From positions 1 through 64,000 of the forward strand of contig NZ_VMNW02000037.1 in NCBI RefSeq assembly GCF_007713735.2: a stretch of 64,000 nt of DNA, read 5' to 3'. This DNA is from Amycolatopsis acidicola (lineage in GTDB: Bacteria; Actinomycetota; Actinomycetes; Mycobacteriales; Pseudonocardiaceae). Within the stretch, counting starts at the first letter, position 1. Every line of letters starts with the position of its first letter. Below the pieces are notes generated by a model, which saw nothing but the letters and a program-made list of their open reading frames with translations, made no database searches and was not told the DNA's origin. Both the position numbers and the translations under genes were made by a program. Positions 8,536-17,217 of the stretch are shown here, piece by piece.

Positions 8536-10469
8536 AGCTCGACCCGGTCACCCTGGAGATCATCGGCAACAAGTTCTCCGCGCTGGCGGAGGAGATGTGC
8601 CTGACGCTGCAGCGCACCAGCAGATCCTTGTACGTCAAGGAAACCGCGGACTTCTGCTGCGCGCTCGCCGGCCCCGAAGGCGGGTTCGTCGCGTATCCGC
8701 GCGGGATCGGCGTGTCCGGGTTCGTGGGGCTCGACGTGGCCACGACGGCGGAGGCGGCGGGTCCGCTGGAGCCGGGCGACGTGGTGATCACGAACGACCC
8801 GTTCACCTCGGGCGGGCTCGCCACGCACCTGACCGACCTGCAGCTCATCGCGCCGTACTTCGCCGACGGGGAGCTGATCGGCTACGGCTGGGCGTTCATC
8901 CACTGCTCCGACATCGGCGGCCGGGTGCCCAGCAGCCTCTCCCCCACCAACGACGAGATCTTCCAGGAGGGGCTGCAGATCCCGCCGGTGAAACTGGTCC
9001 GCGCGGGCGAGCCGAACACCGACGTCGAGCGGATGATGGCGGCCAACAGCCGGATGCCCGACGCCAACCGCGGCGATCTGCAGGCCATGATCGCCGCGCT
9101 GCGCACCGGCCGCACCCGGCTGGCGGCGATCGTCGAGCGGCACGGCGTCGCGGATGTGCTGGCGGCGCAGCAGGATGTCGTCGACTACACCGCCGCGAAG
9201 GCGCGGGCCGCGCTGTCCACTTTGGACGACGGCACGTTCCGGTTCGTGGACTACCTCGACGACGACGCGGTCTCCCCCGTGCCGGTGCGCATCTCGGTCA
9301 CCGCGACGCTGGCCTCGGGCTCGCTGCACCTCGACTTCACCGGCACCGATCCGCAGGTGGCCGCGGCGTTCAACATCGCGAGCCTTGGCCGCCCGCACGC
9401 CTGGATCACCACCCGGGTGCTGGCGCTGATCTGCACGCTGGACCCGGCGATCGCGCTGAACGCCGGGCTGGTGCGGCCGATCACCGTGACCGCGCCCGAA
9501 GGCAGCGTGGTCAACGCCGTGCGCCCGGCCGCGGTCGGTGTCCGGCACGCGACGGCTTCCCGGGTCAACGACGCGCTGGGCGGCGCGCTGGGCCTGGCGG
9601 CGCCGGATGTGCTTCCGGCCGCGTCGAGCGGGCTCGTGGTGCCGGTGGTGCTGGCGGAGCAGGACAACGTGCAGGTGCTGGAGCCGATGGTCGGCGGCAC
9701 CGGGGCGCGCGCGGGCGCGGACGGCGTGGACGGGCGCGACAGCGGGATTTCCAACCTGGCCAACAATCCCGTCGAAACGGTGGAAACCGAGATCGGCGCG
9801 GAGATCCTGCGTTACGGACTGGTGCCGGACTCGGGCGGGGCCGGGCGCTGGCGCGGCGGGTGCGGGCTCGAACTGTCGTTCCGCGTGCGCGAGGACGGTG
9901 CACGGCTACTCGCGCGCGGGCTGGAACGGCAATGCTTCCGGCCGTGGGGCGTTCAGGGCGGTGGGCCGGGCACTCCGGCGGTGCTGTCGGTGAACGGTTC
10001 GCCGGTGGGGAAAGTGGATGTGCTGCCGCTGAACCGGGGCGACGTGGTGACGCTGCGGACCTCCGGCGCCGGCGGCTACGGCGACCCGTTCCGGCGTGAC
10101 CCCGAGGCGGTGCTGCGGGATGTGCGCCGTGGCCTCGTTTCCGTGGAGGCGGCGGAGCGGGAGTACGGGGTTGTGCTGTCCGGCAACGAGATCGACTCAG
10201 CGGCGACGGCGCGGGCCCGCTCCCGCGCGGAGCGCGAAGGGTTCGGTTTCGGCCCGGAGCGGCAGGCGTGGGAGTCGGTCTTCGACGTCGAGACCGGTGA
10301 CGAGTTCGTGCGGTACCTGTTCACTTTGCCCCTGCACCAACGTTATCGCCGCCGGGCGGAGATCGTGGCGTCGGTGCTGGCGGAGCTGCCCGACGGGTTC
10401 CCCCGCTCGACACCGACCGACGAACAACGCGAACGAGCCTCGGCCGTACTGCGTTCGGCTATCCGTTGA
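8532..10469 (+). CDS. Hydantoinase B/oxoprolinase family protein
   Basis: A 645-residue HyuB-type partner of the preceding subunit. It begins with KLDPVTLEIIGNKFSALAEE, a typical family opening, and contains GDVVITNDPFTSGG and later the GGTGAR region. HyuA and HyuB form the hydrolase in this family. About 80 C-terminal residues extend beyond the usual end (GGYGDPFRR) and include charged helices. Its 3' end overlaps the convergent flavoenzyme gene by 11 bp, which would couple the two antisense transcripts. Confidence 0.9.
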   Translation: MKLDPVTLEIIGNKFSALAEEMCLTLQRTSRSLYVKETADFCCALAGPEGGFVAYPRGIGVSGFVGLDVATTAEAAGPLEPGDVVITNDPFTSGGLATHLTDLQLIAPYFADGELIGYGWAFIHCSDIGGRVPSSLSPTNDEIFQEGLQIPPVKLVRAGEPNTDVERMMAANSRMPDANRGDLQAMIAALRTGRTRLAAIVERHGVADVLAAQQDVVDYTAAKARAALSTLDDGTFRFVDYLDDDAVSPVPVRISVTATLASGSLHLDFTGTDPQVAAAFNIASLGRPHAWITTRVLALICTLDPAIALNAGLVRPITVTAPEGSVVNAVRPAAVGVRHATASRVNDALGGALGLAAPDVLPAASSGLVVPVVLAEQDNVQVLEPMVGGTGARAGADGVDGRDSGISNLANNPVETVETEIGAEILRYGLVPDSGGAGRWRGGCGLELSFRVREDGARLLARGLERQCFRPWGVQGGGPGTPAVLSVNGSPVGKVDVLPLNRGDVVTLRTSGAGGYGDPFRRDPEAVLRDVRRGLVSVEAAEREYGVVLSGNEIDSAATARARSRAEREGFGFGPERQAWESVFDVETGDEFVRYLFTLPLHQRYRRRAEIVASVLAELPDGFPRSTPTDEQRERASAVLRSAIR

Positions 10470-11580
10470 GGATGCGACGGCCGAGCGCTGTTACCACCGC
10501 GTCCTCCTGCGGAGCGTGGACGCGGGCGCAGAGTACGTCCCGGTAGTGCCGCTGGAGCGGGTTGTGGCGCGTGAGCCCGGGATTCCCGGCCAGCGTCATC
10601 GCCTGCTCGACGGCGCCGATCAGTGACCGCGTTGCCTGCGTCTTCGCGACGCCGATGCGTTGTGGCGCCTCGGGATCGCCGTCGTCGATGCGCCGGGCGA
10701 GGCCGAACAGGACCTCTTCGGCGCCCTGGATCGCTGCCGCGATCTCGCCGACGCCGGTCTCGAAACGCGGGAGCGTAGCGAGGGGTTTGCCCAGCCCGCT
10801 GGGCACGCGTTCGCGGAGGAACCGCACGAGCCAGTCGAGCGCGTTGCGGGCGACGCCGAGGTACAGCGCTGGGAGCGTGACCTGCCACGGCTGCGCCGAA
10901 CGCGGCGGGACTTTGTCCGGTGTGGACAGATCGAGCGCGGGTTCGGCGGGCACGTCGGTGAAAACGACGTCGTGGCTCGCGCTGGCGCGCAGGCCGAGGT
11001 GATCCCAGGTCTCGTCGATCGCGATGCCGGGCGCGTCGCCGCGCACGAGGAAGTTGCCGACGCGCGGCTCGGGCTCGTCGGTGCGGGCCCACACCACCAT
11101 CCAGCGCAGCGCGACCGAACCCGTCGAGTAGATCTTGCGGCCGGTGAGCCGCCAGCCGTCCTTCGTGCGGCGCGCCACGGTTTCCGGCAGGCCGCCCCGG
11201 CTCGGCGAACCTAGCGCGGGCTCGACCTGCAGCGCATTGATCAGCACCGGGCGTTCGGCCGATTCGGCGAGCGCCGCGCGGTAGATCTCGTCCGGCCAGG
11301 TGCCGTTCTTCCCTTGCCCCGCATGGGCGAACAGCGTCATCGCGGTGACGAGCGCCACAGCCGGATCACCGCGGCCGAGCTCGGCGAGGAGCTTCGCGGT
11401 GTCGAGGATTCCCGCGCCCTGGCCGCCGTAGCGGGGGTGCACGGTGGTGGTGAGCAGGCCCGCCGAATGCACGAGATCGACGCCCTCGAACGGGAAGCTG
11501 CCGTCCCTGTCGTGCTCGCCCGCGCGGGCCGCGAGCCCGGTGACGATCCGTTGCAGTGCAGGGGCGGCGACGCGGGTCAC
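10459..11580 (-). CDS. Acyl-CoA-dehydrogenase-fold flavoenzyme (DszC/SfnB-like)
   Basis: A 373-residue protein of the acyl-CoA dehydrogenase fold. The C-terminal HYRDVLCARVHAPQEDAV region and the lack of the usual catalytic-Glu context fit the monooxygenase-like branch (DszC, SfnB, HpaH-like) that uses reduced flavin rather than CoA thioesters. SfnB and DszC act in sulfone or thiophene sulfur acquisition, which would suit the SAM-IV operon converging on it, but membership in the sulfur branch is inference. The GTG start at 11580 has GGAGGA upstream. Confidence 0.75.
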   Translation of the reverse strand: MTRVAAPALQRIVTGLAARAGEHDRDGSFPFEGVDLVHSAGLLTTTVHPRYGGQGAGILDTAKLLAELGRGDPAVALVTAMTLFAHAGQGKNGTWPDEIYRAALAESAERPVLINALQVEPALGSPSRGGLPETVARRTKDGWRLTGRKIYSTGSVALRWMVVWARTDEPEPRVGNFLVRGDAPGIAIDETWDHLGLRASASHDVVFTDVPAEPALDLSTPDKVPPRSAQPWQVTLPALYLGVARNALDWLVRFLRERVPSGLGKPLATLPRFETGVGEIAAAIQGAEEVLFGLARRIDDGDPEAPQRIGVAKTQATRSLIGAVEQAMTLAGNPGLTRHNPLQRHYRDVLCARVHAPQEDAVVTALGRRILNG

Positions 11581-11910
11581 GGGGTTCCTCCGGGGGTAGC
11601 TGGACGTCGTCCAGGTTACCCGCGGAGGTCCAGTGTGGACTGTGATCCCGATGGCCGGAACGGGGCCGTCCGCGCCCGCGGACAGGCGCCCACGGGCGAG
11701 CTACCCATTCACCGCCACGAGAGACGAACACGCCCCGCGAGAGGCCAAATCACCACCACGAGCGGCCAACACGCCCGCACGAGCGGCCAACACACCACCG
11801 CGAAAGGCCAACACGCCCGCGCGAGCCGCCAACACAGCACCGCCAGAAGCCAACACGCCCGCGCCGCGGCGACCGGCCCGCGACCGCGAACGTCCCGGCC
11901 ACGAGCCGCC
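11581..11910. other. Intergenic stretch with 21-bp repeats
   Basis: 330 bases between two minus-strand genes. Bases 11581-11640 hold the upstream region of the flavoenzyme gene, including its ribosome-binding site; no clear promoter boxes are visible. Bases 11722-11868 hold the repeat block described separately. No gene is supported. Confidence 0.7.
11722..11868. repeat. 21-bp phased repeat, seven units in one orientation
   Basis: The core GGCCAAC begins at 11743, 11764, 11785, 11806, 11827 (CGCCAAC) and 11848 (AGCCAAC), all exactly 21 bp apart, with a decayed unit at 11722. The remainder of each unit is a variable CACGCCCGCRCGAGC-like stretch. Unlike the other two blocks there is no oppositely oriented half. 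It sits just 3' of the acyl-CoA ligase gene (stop at 11911). Confidence 0.85.
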
Positions 11911-13443
11911 TCAGTCGGCGGTGAGCCTGGCCCGGATGTCCGGTTTGAGCACCTTCCCGATCTTCGACCTCGGCAGATCGGGCCAGATCTCCACCTGTTT
12001 CGGCGTTTTCACGCTGCCCAGCCGGTCCTTCACGAACGCGGCCAGCTCCTCGGCCGTCGCCTCGCGGTCGGGGCGGAGCTGGACCACCGCCGTCACCCGC
12101 TCGCCCCATTTCTCGTCGGGCAGCCCGAGCACGGCGCTGTCCTGCACGGCGGGATGCGCGGCCAGCGCCTTCTCCACCTCGGCCGAGTAGACGTTGAACC
12201 CGCCGGTGATGATCATGTCCTTGGCGCGGTCGACGATGTACAGGAAGTTCTCCTCGTCGAGGTACCCGATGTCCCCGGTGTGGTGCCAGCCGTACGCGCT
12301 CGCCGCCGCGGTGGCCTCCGGGTTCTCGTGGTAACCGTCCATCACCAGCGGGCCGCGCACCACGATCTCGCCGCGCTCGCCCCGCTTCAGCAGGTTGCCG
12401 GCGCCGTCCATCACCGCGACCTGCGTCAGCGGCGTCGGGCGTCCGGCCGAGGAAAGCCGTTCCGTGGCAACACTTCCGTCCATCCGGAAGTGGTCGGCCG
12501 GGGCCAGTGTCGAGATCATGTTCGGGGCCTCGGTCTGGCCGAACAGCTGCCCGAGCACCGGCCCGATCCGCTTCAGCGCCTCCTCCAGCCGCGTCGGCGA
12601 CATCGGCGCGGCGCCGTACCACAGGCAGCGCAACGATCCCAGCTCCGCCGCGTCGAGCTCCGGCCGGTCGAGCAGGCCGTAGATGACCGTCGGCGGCAGG
12701 AACGCGTGCGTGATCCGGTGCTGTTCCACGAGACGGAGGAACTCGCCGAGATCGGGGTTGGGCATGATGACGATCTCGCCGCCGAGCGTCAGGACCGGGA
12801 AGGTCAGCACCCCGGCGGAATGCGTGAGCGGCGCCAGCGCGAGATACCGCGGCCGGTCGCCGAAGGGGTAGCTCATCAGGGTCAGCGCGGTCGCCGTGGC
12901 CATGTTCCGCCCGGTCAGCCGGACTCCCTTCGGTTTTCCCGTCGTACCACCGGTTCCGGCGAGCATGCACAGCTCGTCGCTCGCGCCCCGGATCTCCTCC
13001 GGCTCGCCGGCGCCGGCGGTCCACTCGGCGAACGCGCGGGCCTCCTCGGCCTCGCCGTCCAGGCACACCAGCGTCTTCAGCTCCGGCAGCCGGTGCCGGA
13101 TCTTCGCCACGAGCGGCGCGAACTTCCGCTGGAAGAGCAGCGCCCGGCAGCCGAAAAGGTCCAGCAGCTGCCGGTTCTCCTCGGCCTCGTTACGCGGGTT
13201 CACCGGGCACCACACCGCGCCTGCGCGGGAAATGCCGAAGACGCACGTCAGCGCGATCGGGTCGTTGCCGGAGAGGATGGCGACGCGGTCGCCGCGCCGG
13301 ATCCCGGACGCCTGCAGCGCGCCGGCGACCTGCCGCGACTGCCGCACCACCTCGTCGTAGGTGAGCGTTTCCTCGTTCATGGTCAGGCAAGGCGCCTCGC
13401 CACCGAGTGACGCGCCCTTGTCCAGGTAGTCGGCCAGCCGCAC
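11911..13443 (-). CDS. Acyl-CoA synthetase / AMP-dependent ligase
   Basis: A 510-residue member of the ANL superfamily, predicted to activate a carboxylic acid as adenylate and then CoA thioester. The P-loop-like A3 motif is AGTGGTTGKPKG, A5 is FGQTEAPN, A7 YGWHHTGDIGYLD and A10 PRSKIGKVLK with the catalytic Lys. It is the last gene of a minus-strand set with a saccharopine-dehydrogenase-like reductase and an SDR, which suggests catabolism of an organic acid. Start GTG at 13443. Confidence 0.88.
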   Translation of the reverse strand: MRLADYLDKGASLGGEAPCLTMNEETLTYDEVVRQSRQVAGALQASGIRRGDRVAILSGNDPIALTCVFGISRAGAVWCPVNPRNEAEENRQLLDLFGCRALLFQRKFAPLVAKIRHRLPELKTLVCLDGEAEEARAFAEWTAGAGEPEEIRGASDELCMLAGTGGTTGKPKGVRLTGRNMATATALTLMSYPFGDRPRYLALAPLTHSAGVLTFPVLTLGGEIVIMPNPDLGEFLRLVEQHRITHAFLPPTVIYGLLDRPELDAAELGSLRCLWYGAAPMSPTRLEEALKRIGPVLGQLFGQTEAPNMISTLAPADHFRMDGSVATERLSSAGRPTPLTQVAVMDGAGNLLKRGERGEIVVRGPLVMDGYHENPEATAAASAYGWHHTGDIGYLDEENFLYIVDRAKDMIITGGFNVYSAEVEKALAAHPAVQDSAVLGLPDEKWGERVTAVVQLRPDREATAEELAAFVKDRLGSVKTPKQVEIWPDLPRSKIGKVLKPDIRARLTAD

Positions 13444-13502
13444 TGCTCACCTCACGGGGAAGCCGTGCCGGCCGCCCCCTGCGGCGGCCGGCACGGTGGT
13501 CT

Positions 13503-14630
13503 TTACTGGTGGACTTCGAGGATCGGTTCGAGCACGAGGCCGAACGCGCGCAGCGTGCCGAACAGCTCGCGGTACCCGAACGCCTGGCAGCTGGACGCGA
13601 AACCCGTGCGGCGCGGCGGTTCCTGCAGCAGGTGCGCGGCGGCGTGCGCGTTCAGCAGCGCGGTCTGCTTGTAGTTGCAGTTGCCGTGGATCACGCAGTG
13701 CGCGCGCCCCAGCGGGCCCGAGGCGTGCACCGAGTCGAGCGAGGTGTTGATGCGCGGGTTCTCGCGCGGCGGCATCTCGCTGCGCACCGCCGCCGACTGC
13801 TCGTCGATGATCCGGTACTTCTCCTCCAGCGACTTCCCCTCCATCTGCTGCAGGGCACCCGCGACGATCTGCGGCACGCCCTGCATCAGCGGCCGGTTGA
13901 ACACCCCGCCCAGCGCACGCACGTTCGCCACGCGCGGATCCTTCTTGAACCACAAGGGATGCGAGGTGCCGCCCCACGGCAGCGCGAGGCCGAGCTCGTG
14001 CTGGCCGGGCACGACCACGTCGTACAGCCCGGCGTCGGGCGGCCATTCGACGTACTCGTTCTGCTCCAGGTAGTACGCCTTGGAGAACGCCGCGTTGGTG
14101 AGGATGGTGTTCGTCGAGGCGACGGTCGGGTGCCCCTTCCAGAACACCTGGATGTCGAGGGTGTCCAGGCCCGGCGTCTCGAGGCAGAGGTTCGCCGCGA
14201 TCTCGCCGATGGTGTACATCTGCGCCAGCCCCGGCGTGAGCACCAGGCCCCGCGTGGCGAACTCGGCGCCGTAGCGCTCGTCGGCGTCGATCATCCAGTT
14301 CTGTTCGCCGTTGGTGTCGGTGTAGTGCGCGCCGATCTCCAGGCAGGCCTGGACGACCTCGTGCCCCCACCGCGCGAACGGGCCGACGGTGTTCAGCACG
14401 ACCTTGGCGCCGCGGAACGCTTCGGTGAGCGCGGCCGCGCTGTGCTCGACCTCGGCGATCTCGTGGTCCACGGTGTCGATGCCGGGCACCGCGGCGACGG
14501 CTTCGCTCACCCGCTTGAGATCGCGACCCGCCGCCAGGAACGGGATGTTGTACTCGCGCAGGTACTCGCAGATGAGCCTGCCGGTGTAGCCGGAGGCGCC
14601 GTAGACGACGACGGGCTTGTCAGTTGCCAC
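13503..14630 (-). CDS. Saccharopine dehydrogenase-like NAD(P)-binding oxidoreductase
   Basis: A 375-residue protein opening with KPVVVYGASGYTGRLICEYL, a Rossmann nucleotide-binding motif of the saccharopine dehydrogenase/trans-acting enoyl reductase family, followed by VLNTVGPFARWG, a family hallmark. In bacteria these proteins are seldom true lysine enzymes and act as reductases on acyl or ring substrates. It lies 33 bp after the SDR gene and 59 bp before the ligase, consistent with an operon. The substrate is unknown. Confidence 0.8.
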   Translation of the reverse strand: MATDKPVVVYGASGYTGRLICEYLREYNIPFLAAGRDLKRVSEAVAAVPGIDTVDHEIAEVEHSAAALTEAFRGAKVVLNTVGPFARWGHEVVQACLEIGAHYTDTNGEQNWMIDADERYGAEFATRGLVLTPGLAQMYTIGEIAANLCLETPGLDTLDIQVFWKGHPTVASTNTILTNAAFSKAYYLEQNEYVEWPPDAGLYDVVVPGQHELGLALPWGGTSHPLWFKKDPRVANVRALGGVFNRPLMQGVPQIVAGALQQMEGKSLEEKYRIIDEQSAAVRSEMPPRENPRINTSLDSVHASGPLGRAHCVIHGNCNYKQTALLNAHAAAHLLQEPPRRTGFASSCQAFGYRELFGTLRAFGLVLEPILEVHQ

Positions 14631-14663
14631 GAAGACTTTCCTTTCGTCCCTGGGGAAATCCGG

Positions 14664-15467
14664 TCACATGCCCATGCCGCCGTCGACCGGGAGGCCGGCG
14701 CCGGTGATGAACTTGGCCGCGTCGGAGGCGAGGAACACGACCGCGTCGGCCATGTCGTCGACCTGCCCGAGCCTGCCGCCCGGGGTCAGCGACACGACGG
14801 CCGCCGCGGCCTCCTCGGCGGAGGGGAACAGGCCGAGTTCGGCGCAGTCCACGGCGAGCTGGTTGCCCATCGTGGTGGGGGTCAGCCCCGGGTAGATGCA
14901 GTTGACGCGGACGCCGTAGCCGAGCCTGCCGGACTCGGCGGCCGCGACCCTGGTCAGCCGGTCGATGCCGGACTTCGTGGCCGAATAGCCCGCGATACCG
15001 GGGAAAGCGATGGTCGCGGCGACCGAGGAGATGTTGACGACCGCGCCGCCCTGGCCCGCCGGGCCGCCGGGCCGCATGGCGCGGAAGGCGTGCTTGATGC
15101 CGAGCGCGGTGCCGACGACGTTGACGTCGAGCATCTTGCGCAGCCCGGCCGGGTCGAGGTCGGCGAGCAGGCTGGTGATCTCCACGCCCGCGTTGTTGAC
15201 CACGAGGTCGAGCCCGCCGAGGGAGTTGACCACGTTGGTCACGGCGTCCGCCCAGCTCGCGTCCTGGGTGACGTCGAGCTGGACGAACTCCGCGACGGCG
15301 CCGGAGTCCCGCAGGGTCTGGGCGGTCTCCTTGCCGACGTCCTCGAGGACATCGGCGATCGCGACGGCGGCGCCCGCCTGGGCGAGCGCTTCGGCCATCC
15401 CGGCGCCGAGCCCGCGCGCACCCCCGGTGACCAGCGCTTTCCGGCCGGTCAAGTCATAACTCGTCAT
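14664..15467 (-). CDS. SDR-family oxidoreductase
   Basis: A 267-residue classical SDR with GGARGLG near residues 14-20, NNAGV, and the catalytic Tyr-x3-Lys in AGYSATKSG. The C-terminal GLPVDGGMGM ending is usual. The start ATG at 15467 has AAGGAGGAGA about 10 bases upstream; the frame continues further but without homology. It is the first gene of the minus-strand operon and is divergent from the TetR gene, whose likely operators lie upstream of it. Confidence 0.88.
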   Translation of the reverse strand: MTSYDLTGRKALVTGGARGLGAGMAEALAQAGAAVAIADVLEDVGKETAQTLRDSGAVAEFVQLDVTQDASWADAVTNVVNSLGGLDLVVNNAGVEITSLLADLDPAGLRKMLDVNVVGTALGIKHAFRAMRPGGPAGQGGAVVNISSVAATIAFPGIAGYSATKSGIDRLTRVAAAESGRLGYGVRVNCIYPGLTPTTMGNQLAVDCAELGLFPSAEEAAAAVVSLTPGGRLGQVDDMADAVVFLASDAAKFITGAGLPVDGGMGM

Positions 15468-15543
15468 CCTGGCATCTCCTCCTTGAGAGCACCGGCCCCG
15501 CCTGCTCCGGCCCGGGTGTGCGTCGTGGGTCACAGTAACATTC

Positions 15544-15582
15544 TTTGGACAGTCGTCAAGATTTTTTTGGACGCTTGTCAAG
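15544..15582. promoter_or_regulatory. Duplicated TetR-type operator
   Basis: TTTGGACAGTCGTCAAG (15544-15560) and TTTGGACGCTTGTCAAG (15566-15582) are two copies of one site, 22 bp apart. Each contains a GAC-N4-GTC dyad. They lie between the SDR operon and the divergent TetR gene, in an AT-rich patch, so the adjacent regulator probably binds here with two dimers on roughly the same face of the helix. Confidence 0.6.
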
Positions 15583-15659
15583 GCTCAGGGATCCGGACAC
15601 GCGTTAGACTTCTGCGGGACCCGCGACCGCGGGCCGGAGCGAACCGACGAGGACAGGCA

Positions 15660-16289
15660 GTGACCGAGGTCGCCGAGACGAAACGGGATCGGATAGCCCG
15701 CCGCCAGGTCGACAAGTTCGACGCGCGGCGGACCGAGCTCGCCGTGGCCACGCTGCACACGCTGGCCGAACTCGGCTACGCGCGGACGAGCCTGCGGGAG
15801 ATCGCGCAGAACTCCGAGTTCTCCCACGGGGTCCTGCACTATTACTTCGCGGACAAACGGGATCTGGTCACCGAAGCCGTGCGCCAGTACGAAGCGGTCT
15901 GCGTGACCCGCTACGACGAAGTGGTCGCGCACGCGGAGACCGCGAACCAGCTGCGCGACGACTTCACGGCGATGTTCTTCGCGACGCTCGCGGAAGACGC
16001 GCCACTGCACCGGCTTTGGTACGACCTGAAGAACCAGAGCCTGTTCGACGAGGCGTTCCGCAAGGACGTGCTGGACATAGACGACCGCCGCGAGGCGATG
16101 ATCTGGCGGGTGATCAGCCGGTACGCGGAGCTGCGCGGCAGCGAGTGCACCGCCTCCCCGGCCACCGCGTACGCCATGCTCGACGGGATTTTCCAGCGGG
16201 CCCTGCTGAACTCGCTGTCGGAAATCGGGGAAGCGGTCGACGCATACCGCGAGGAGCTTCCCCGCGTGCTCGACCTGCTGGTGGCTTAG
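15660..16289 (+). CDS. TetR-family transcriptional regulator
   Basis: A 209-residue regulator. The N-terminal helix-turn-helix reads TSLREIAQNSEFSHGVLHYYF, split here as TSLREIAQ and SHGVLHYYF, followed by a ligand-binding helical domain. It probably represses the divergent SDR/reductase/ligase operon and itself through the duplicated site at 15544-15582. The GTG start at 15660 is preceded by a weak AGGACAG ribosome-binding site; the long upstream frame is a shadow of genes on the other strand. Confidence 0.88.
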   Translation: MTEVAETKRDRIARRQVDKFDARRTELAVATLHTLAELGYARTSLREIAQNSEFSHGVLHYYFADKRDLVTEAVRQYEAVCVTRYDEVVAHAETANQLRDDFTAMFFATLAEDAPLHRLWYDLKNQSLFDEAFRKDVLDIDDRREAMIWRVISRYAELRGSECTASPATAYAMLDGIFQRALLNSLSEIGEAVDAYREELPRVLDLLVA

Positions 16290-16311
16290 CCGCGTCCGAC
16301 TGGGGGTCTTG

Positions 16312-16983
16312 GTGCTGGCCGAGGATTACGGGTATCAGCTGTCGCCGCAGCCTGCCCAGGCGATGACCCCGAAGATCCGGGAAGAAGTCCAAAAGGCGAT
16401 CGCGGACACGGCCGTGAAGGGAGCGAATAGCAGCAAGGCGGCCAGGGGCATGGTCTTCACCCTTGTCGCCGTGCTTTCAGTCTCTCTGGCTATTACCACG
16501 CAATTCTTCTGGCTTCTTCTGATCGGCTTCCTGGTGGCGTGGGTGCTGTCGGATTCGGCGGGCAAATCGTCCGCGAAAACCGCCAAGGCCGCCGAGGAAA
16601 GGGTGCGGGAACTGACCACGCCGGTACTCGACGGCCGTTGGCAGGCATGGCCGTGCCGGATGGAAGCCGTCGCGAACACGCCGCAACGCCGCGTACTCCT
16701 GCTTGATCCTTCAGGCGAGGCCGCCGTGACCTTCCTGTCGGACGTCCCCGGCGAAGCCTGGCTGGGTCTGACCGACGGCCGCGGGCTCGTCTGGTTCGTG
16801 GGCGATCTGCGGTTCGGGGGCATGATGGCGCTGCCGGGCGGAGATCCGCTCTGGTGGACAGGCCCGCCCGTGCCCGATCCGGCGCCCGCGCCCGCGCCCT
16901 CGCCCTCCGGCGGCCGGAAGGCCCTCGAAGAAGAACTGGCGCGCCAGGCGGTGAAGTTCGCCTTCGACGCGTGGCTCCGGTAG
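16312..16983 (+). CDS. Hypothetical membrane protein
   Basis: A 223-residue protein I do not recognise. Residues ~45-80 hold two closely spaced hydrophobic segments (VFTLVAVLSVSLAI and FFWLLLIGFLVAWVL), forming a membrane hairpin. A charged cytosolic part follows, with a small beta-rich domain around LLLDPSGEAAVTFLSD, then a Pro/Ala-rich linker (PDPAPAPAPSPS) and a short C-terminal helix. The GTG start has GGGGG at good spacing; a TTG three bases earlier is the alternative. Its stop lies 4 bp before the inverted-repeat element. Confidence 0.65.
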   Translation: MLAEDYGYQLSPQPAQAMTPKIREEVQKAIADTAVKGANSSKAARGMVFTLVAVLSVSLAITTQFFWLLLIGFLVAWVLSDSAGKSSAKTAKAAEERVRELTTPVLDGRWQAWPCRMEAVANTPQRRVLLLDPSGEAAVTFLSDVPGEAWLGLTDGRGLVWFVGDLRFGGMMALPGGDPLWWTGPPVPDPAPAPAPSPSGGRKALEEELARQAVKFAFDAWLR

Positions 16984-16987
16984 GGCC

Positions 16988-17217
16988 TAGTGTCTTGTGA
17001 TCTTGTGGTCTTGACGCGCAGGTGTGTTTGCCTGCCAGGGAGCCGAGTTGGCCCGGGGCGTCGCCGAGTTGGCCCGGGGCGTCGCCGGGTTGGCCGACCG
17101 CTGTCGCCGTGGGCAAACTCGGCGACCGGACCGGCAAACTCGGTGACGCGGCGGGCAAACTCACCGACCGCACGGGCAAACACGACAACGTAAACCGGAC
17201 AGCATCACGAGACACTA
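16988..17217. repeat. Inverted-repeat-bounded element with 4+4 phased units
   Basis: The ends are a terminal inverted repeat: TAGTGTCTTGTGAT at 16988-17001, and the reverse complement of TAGTGTCTCGTGAT at 17204-17217 (13 of 14 match). Inside, GTGTTTG/GAGTTGG-type cores begin at 17024, 17045, 17066 and 17087, and GGCAAAC cores at 17112, 17133, 17154 and 17175, all on 21-bp steps within each half. The whole is an imperfect 230-bp palindrome between two convergent genes, and its right end contains the GntR stop codon. It could act as a bidirectional terminator or be a MITE-like insertion. Confidence 0.8.

Noticed and set aside
13407..15659. Upstream extension of the TetR frame by more than 700 codons
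   Set aside because: It runs antisense through two well supported enzyme genes; TetR homology begins only after the GTG at 15660.
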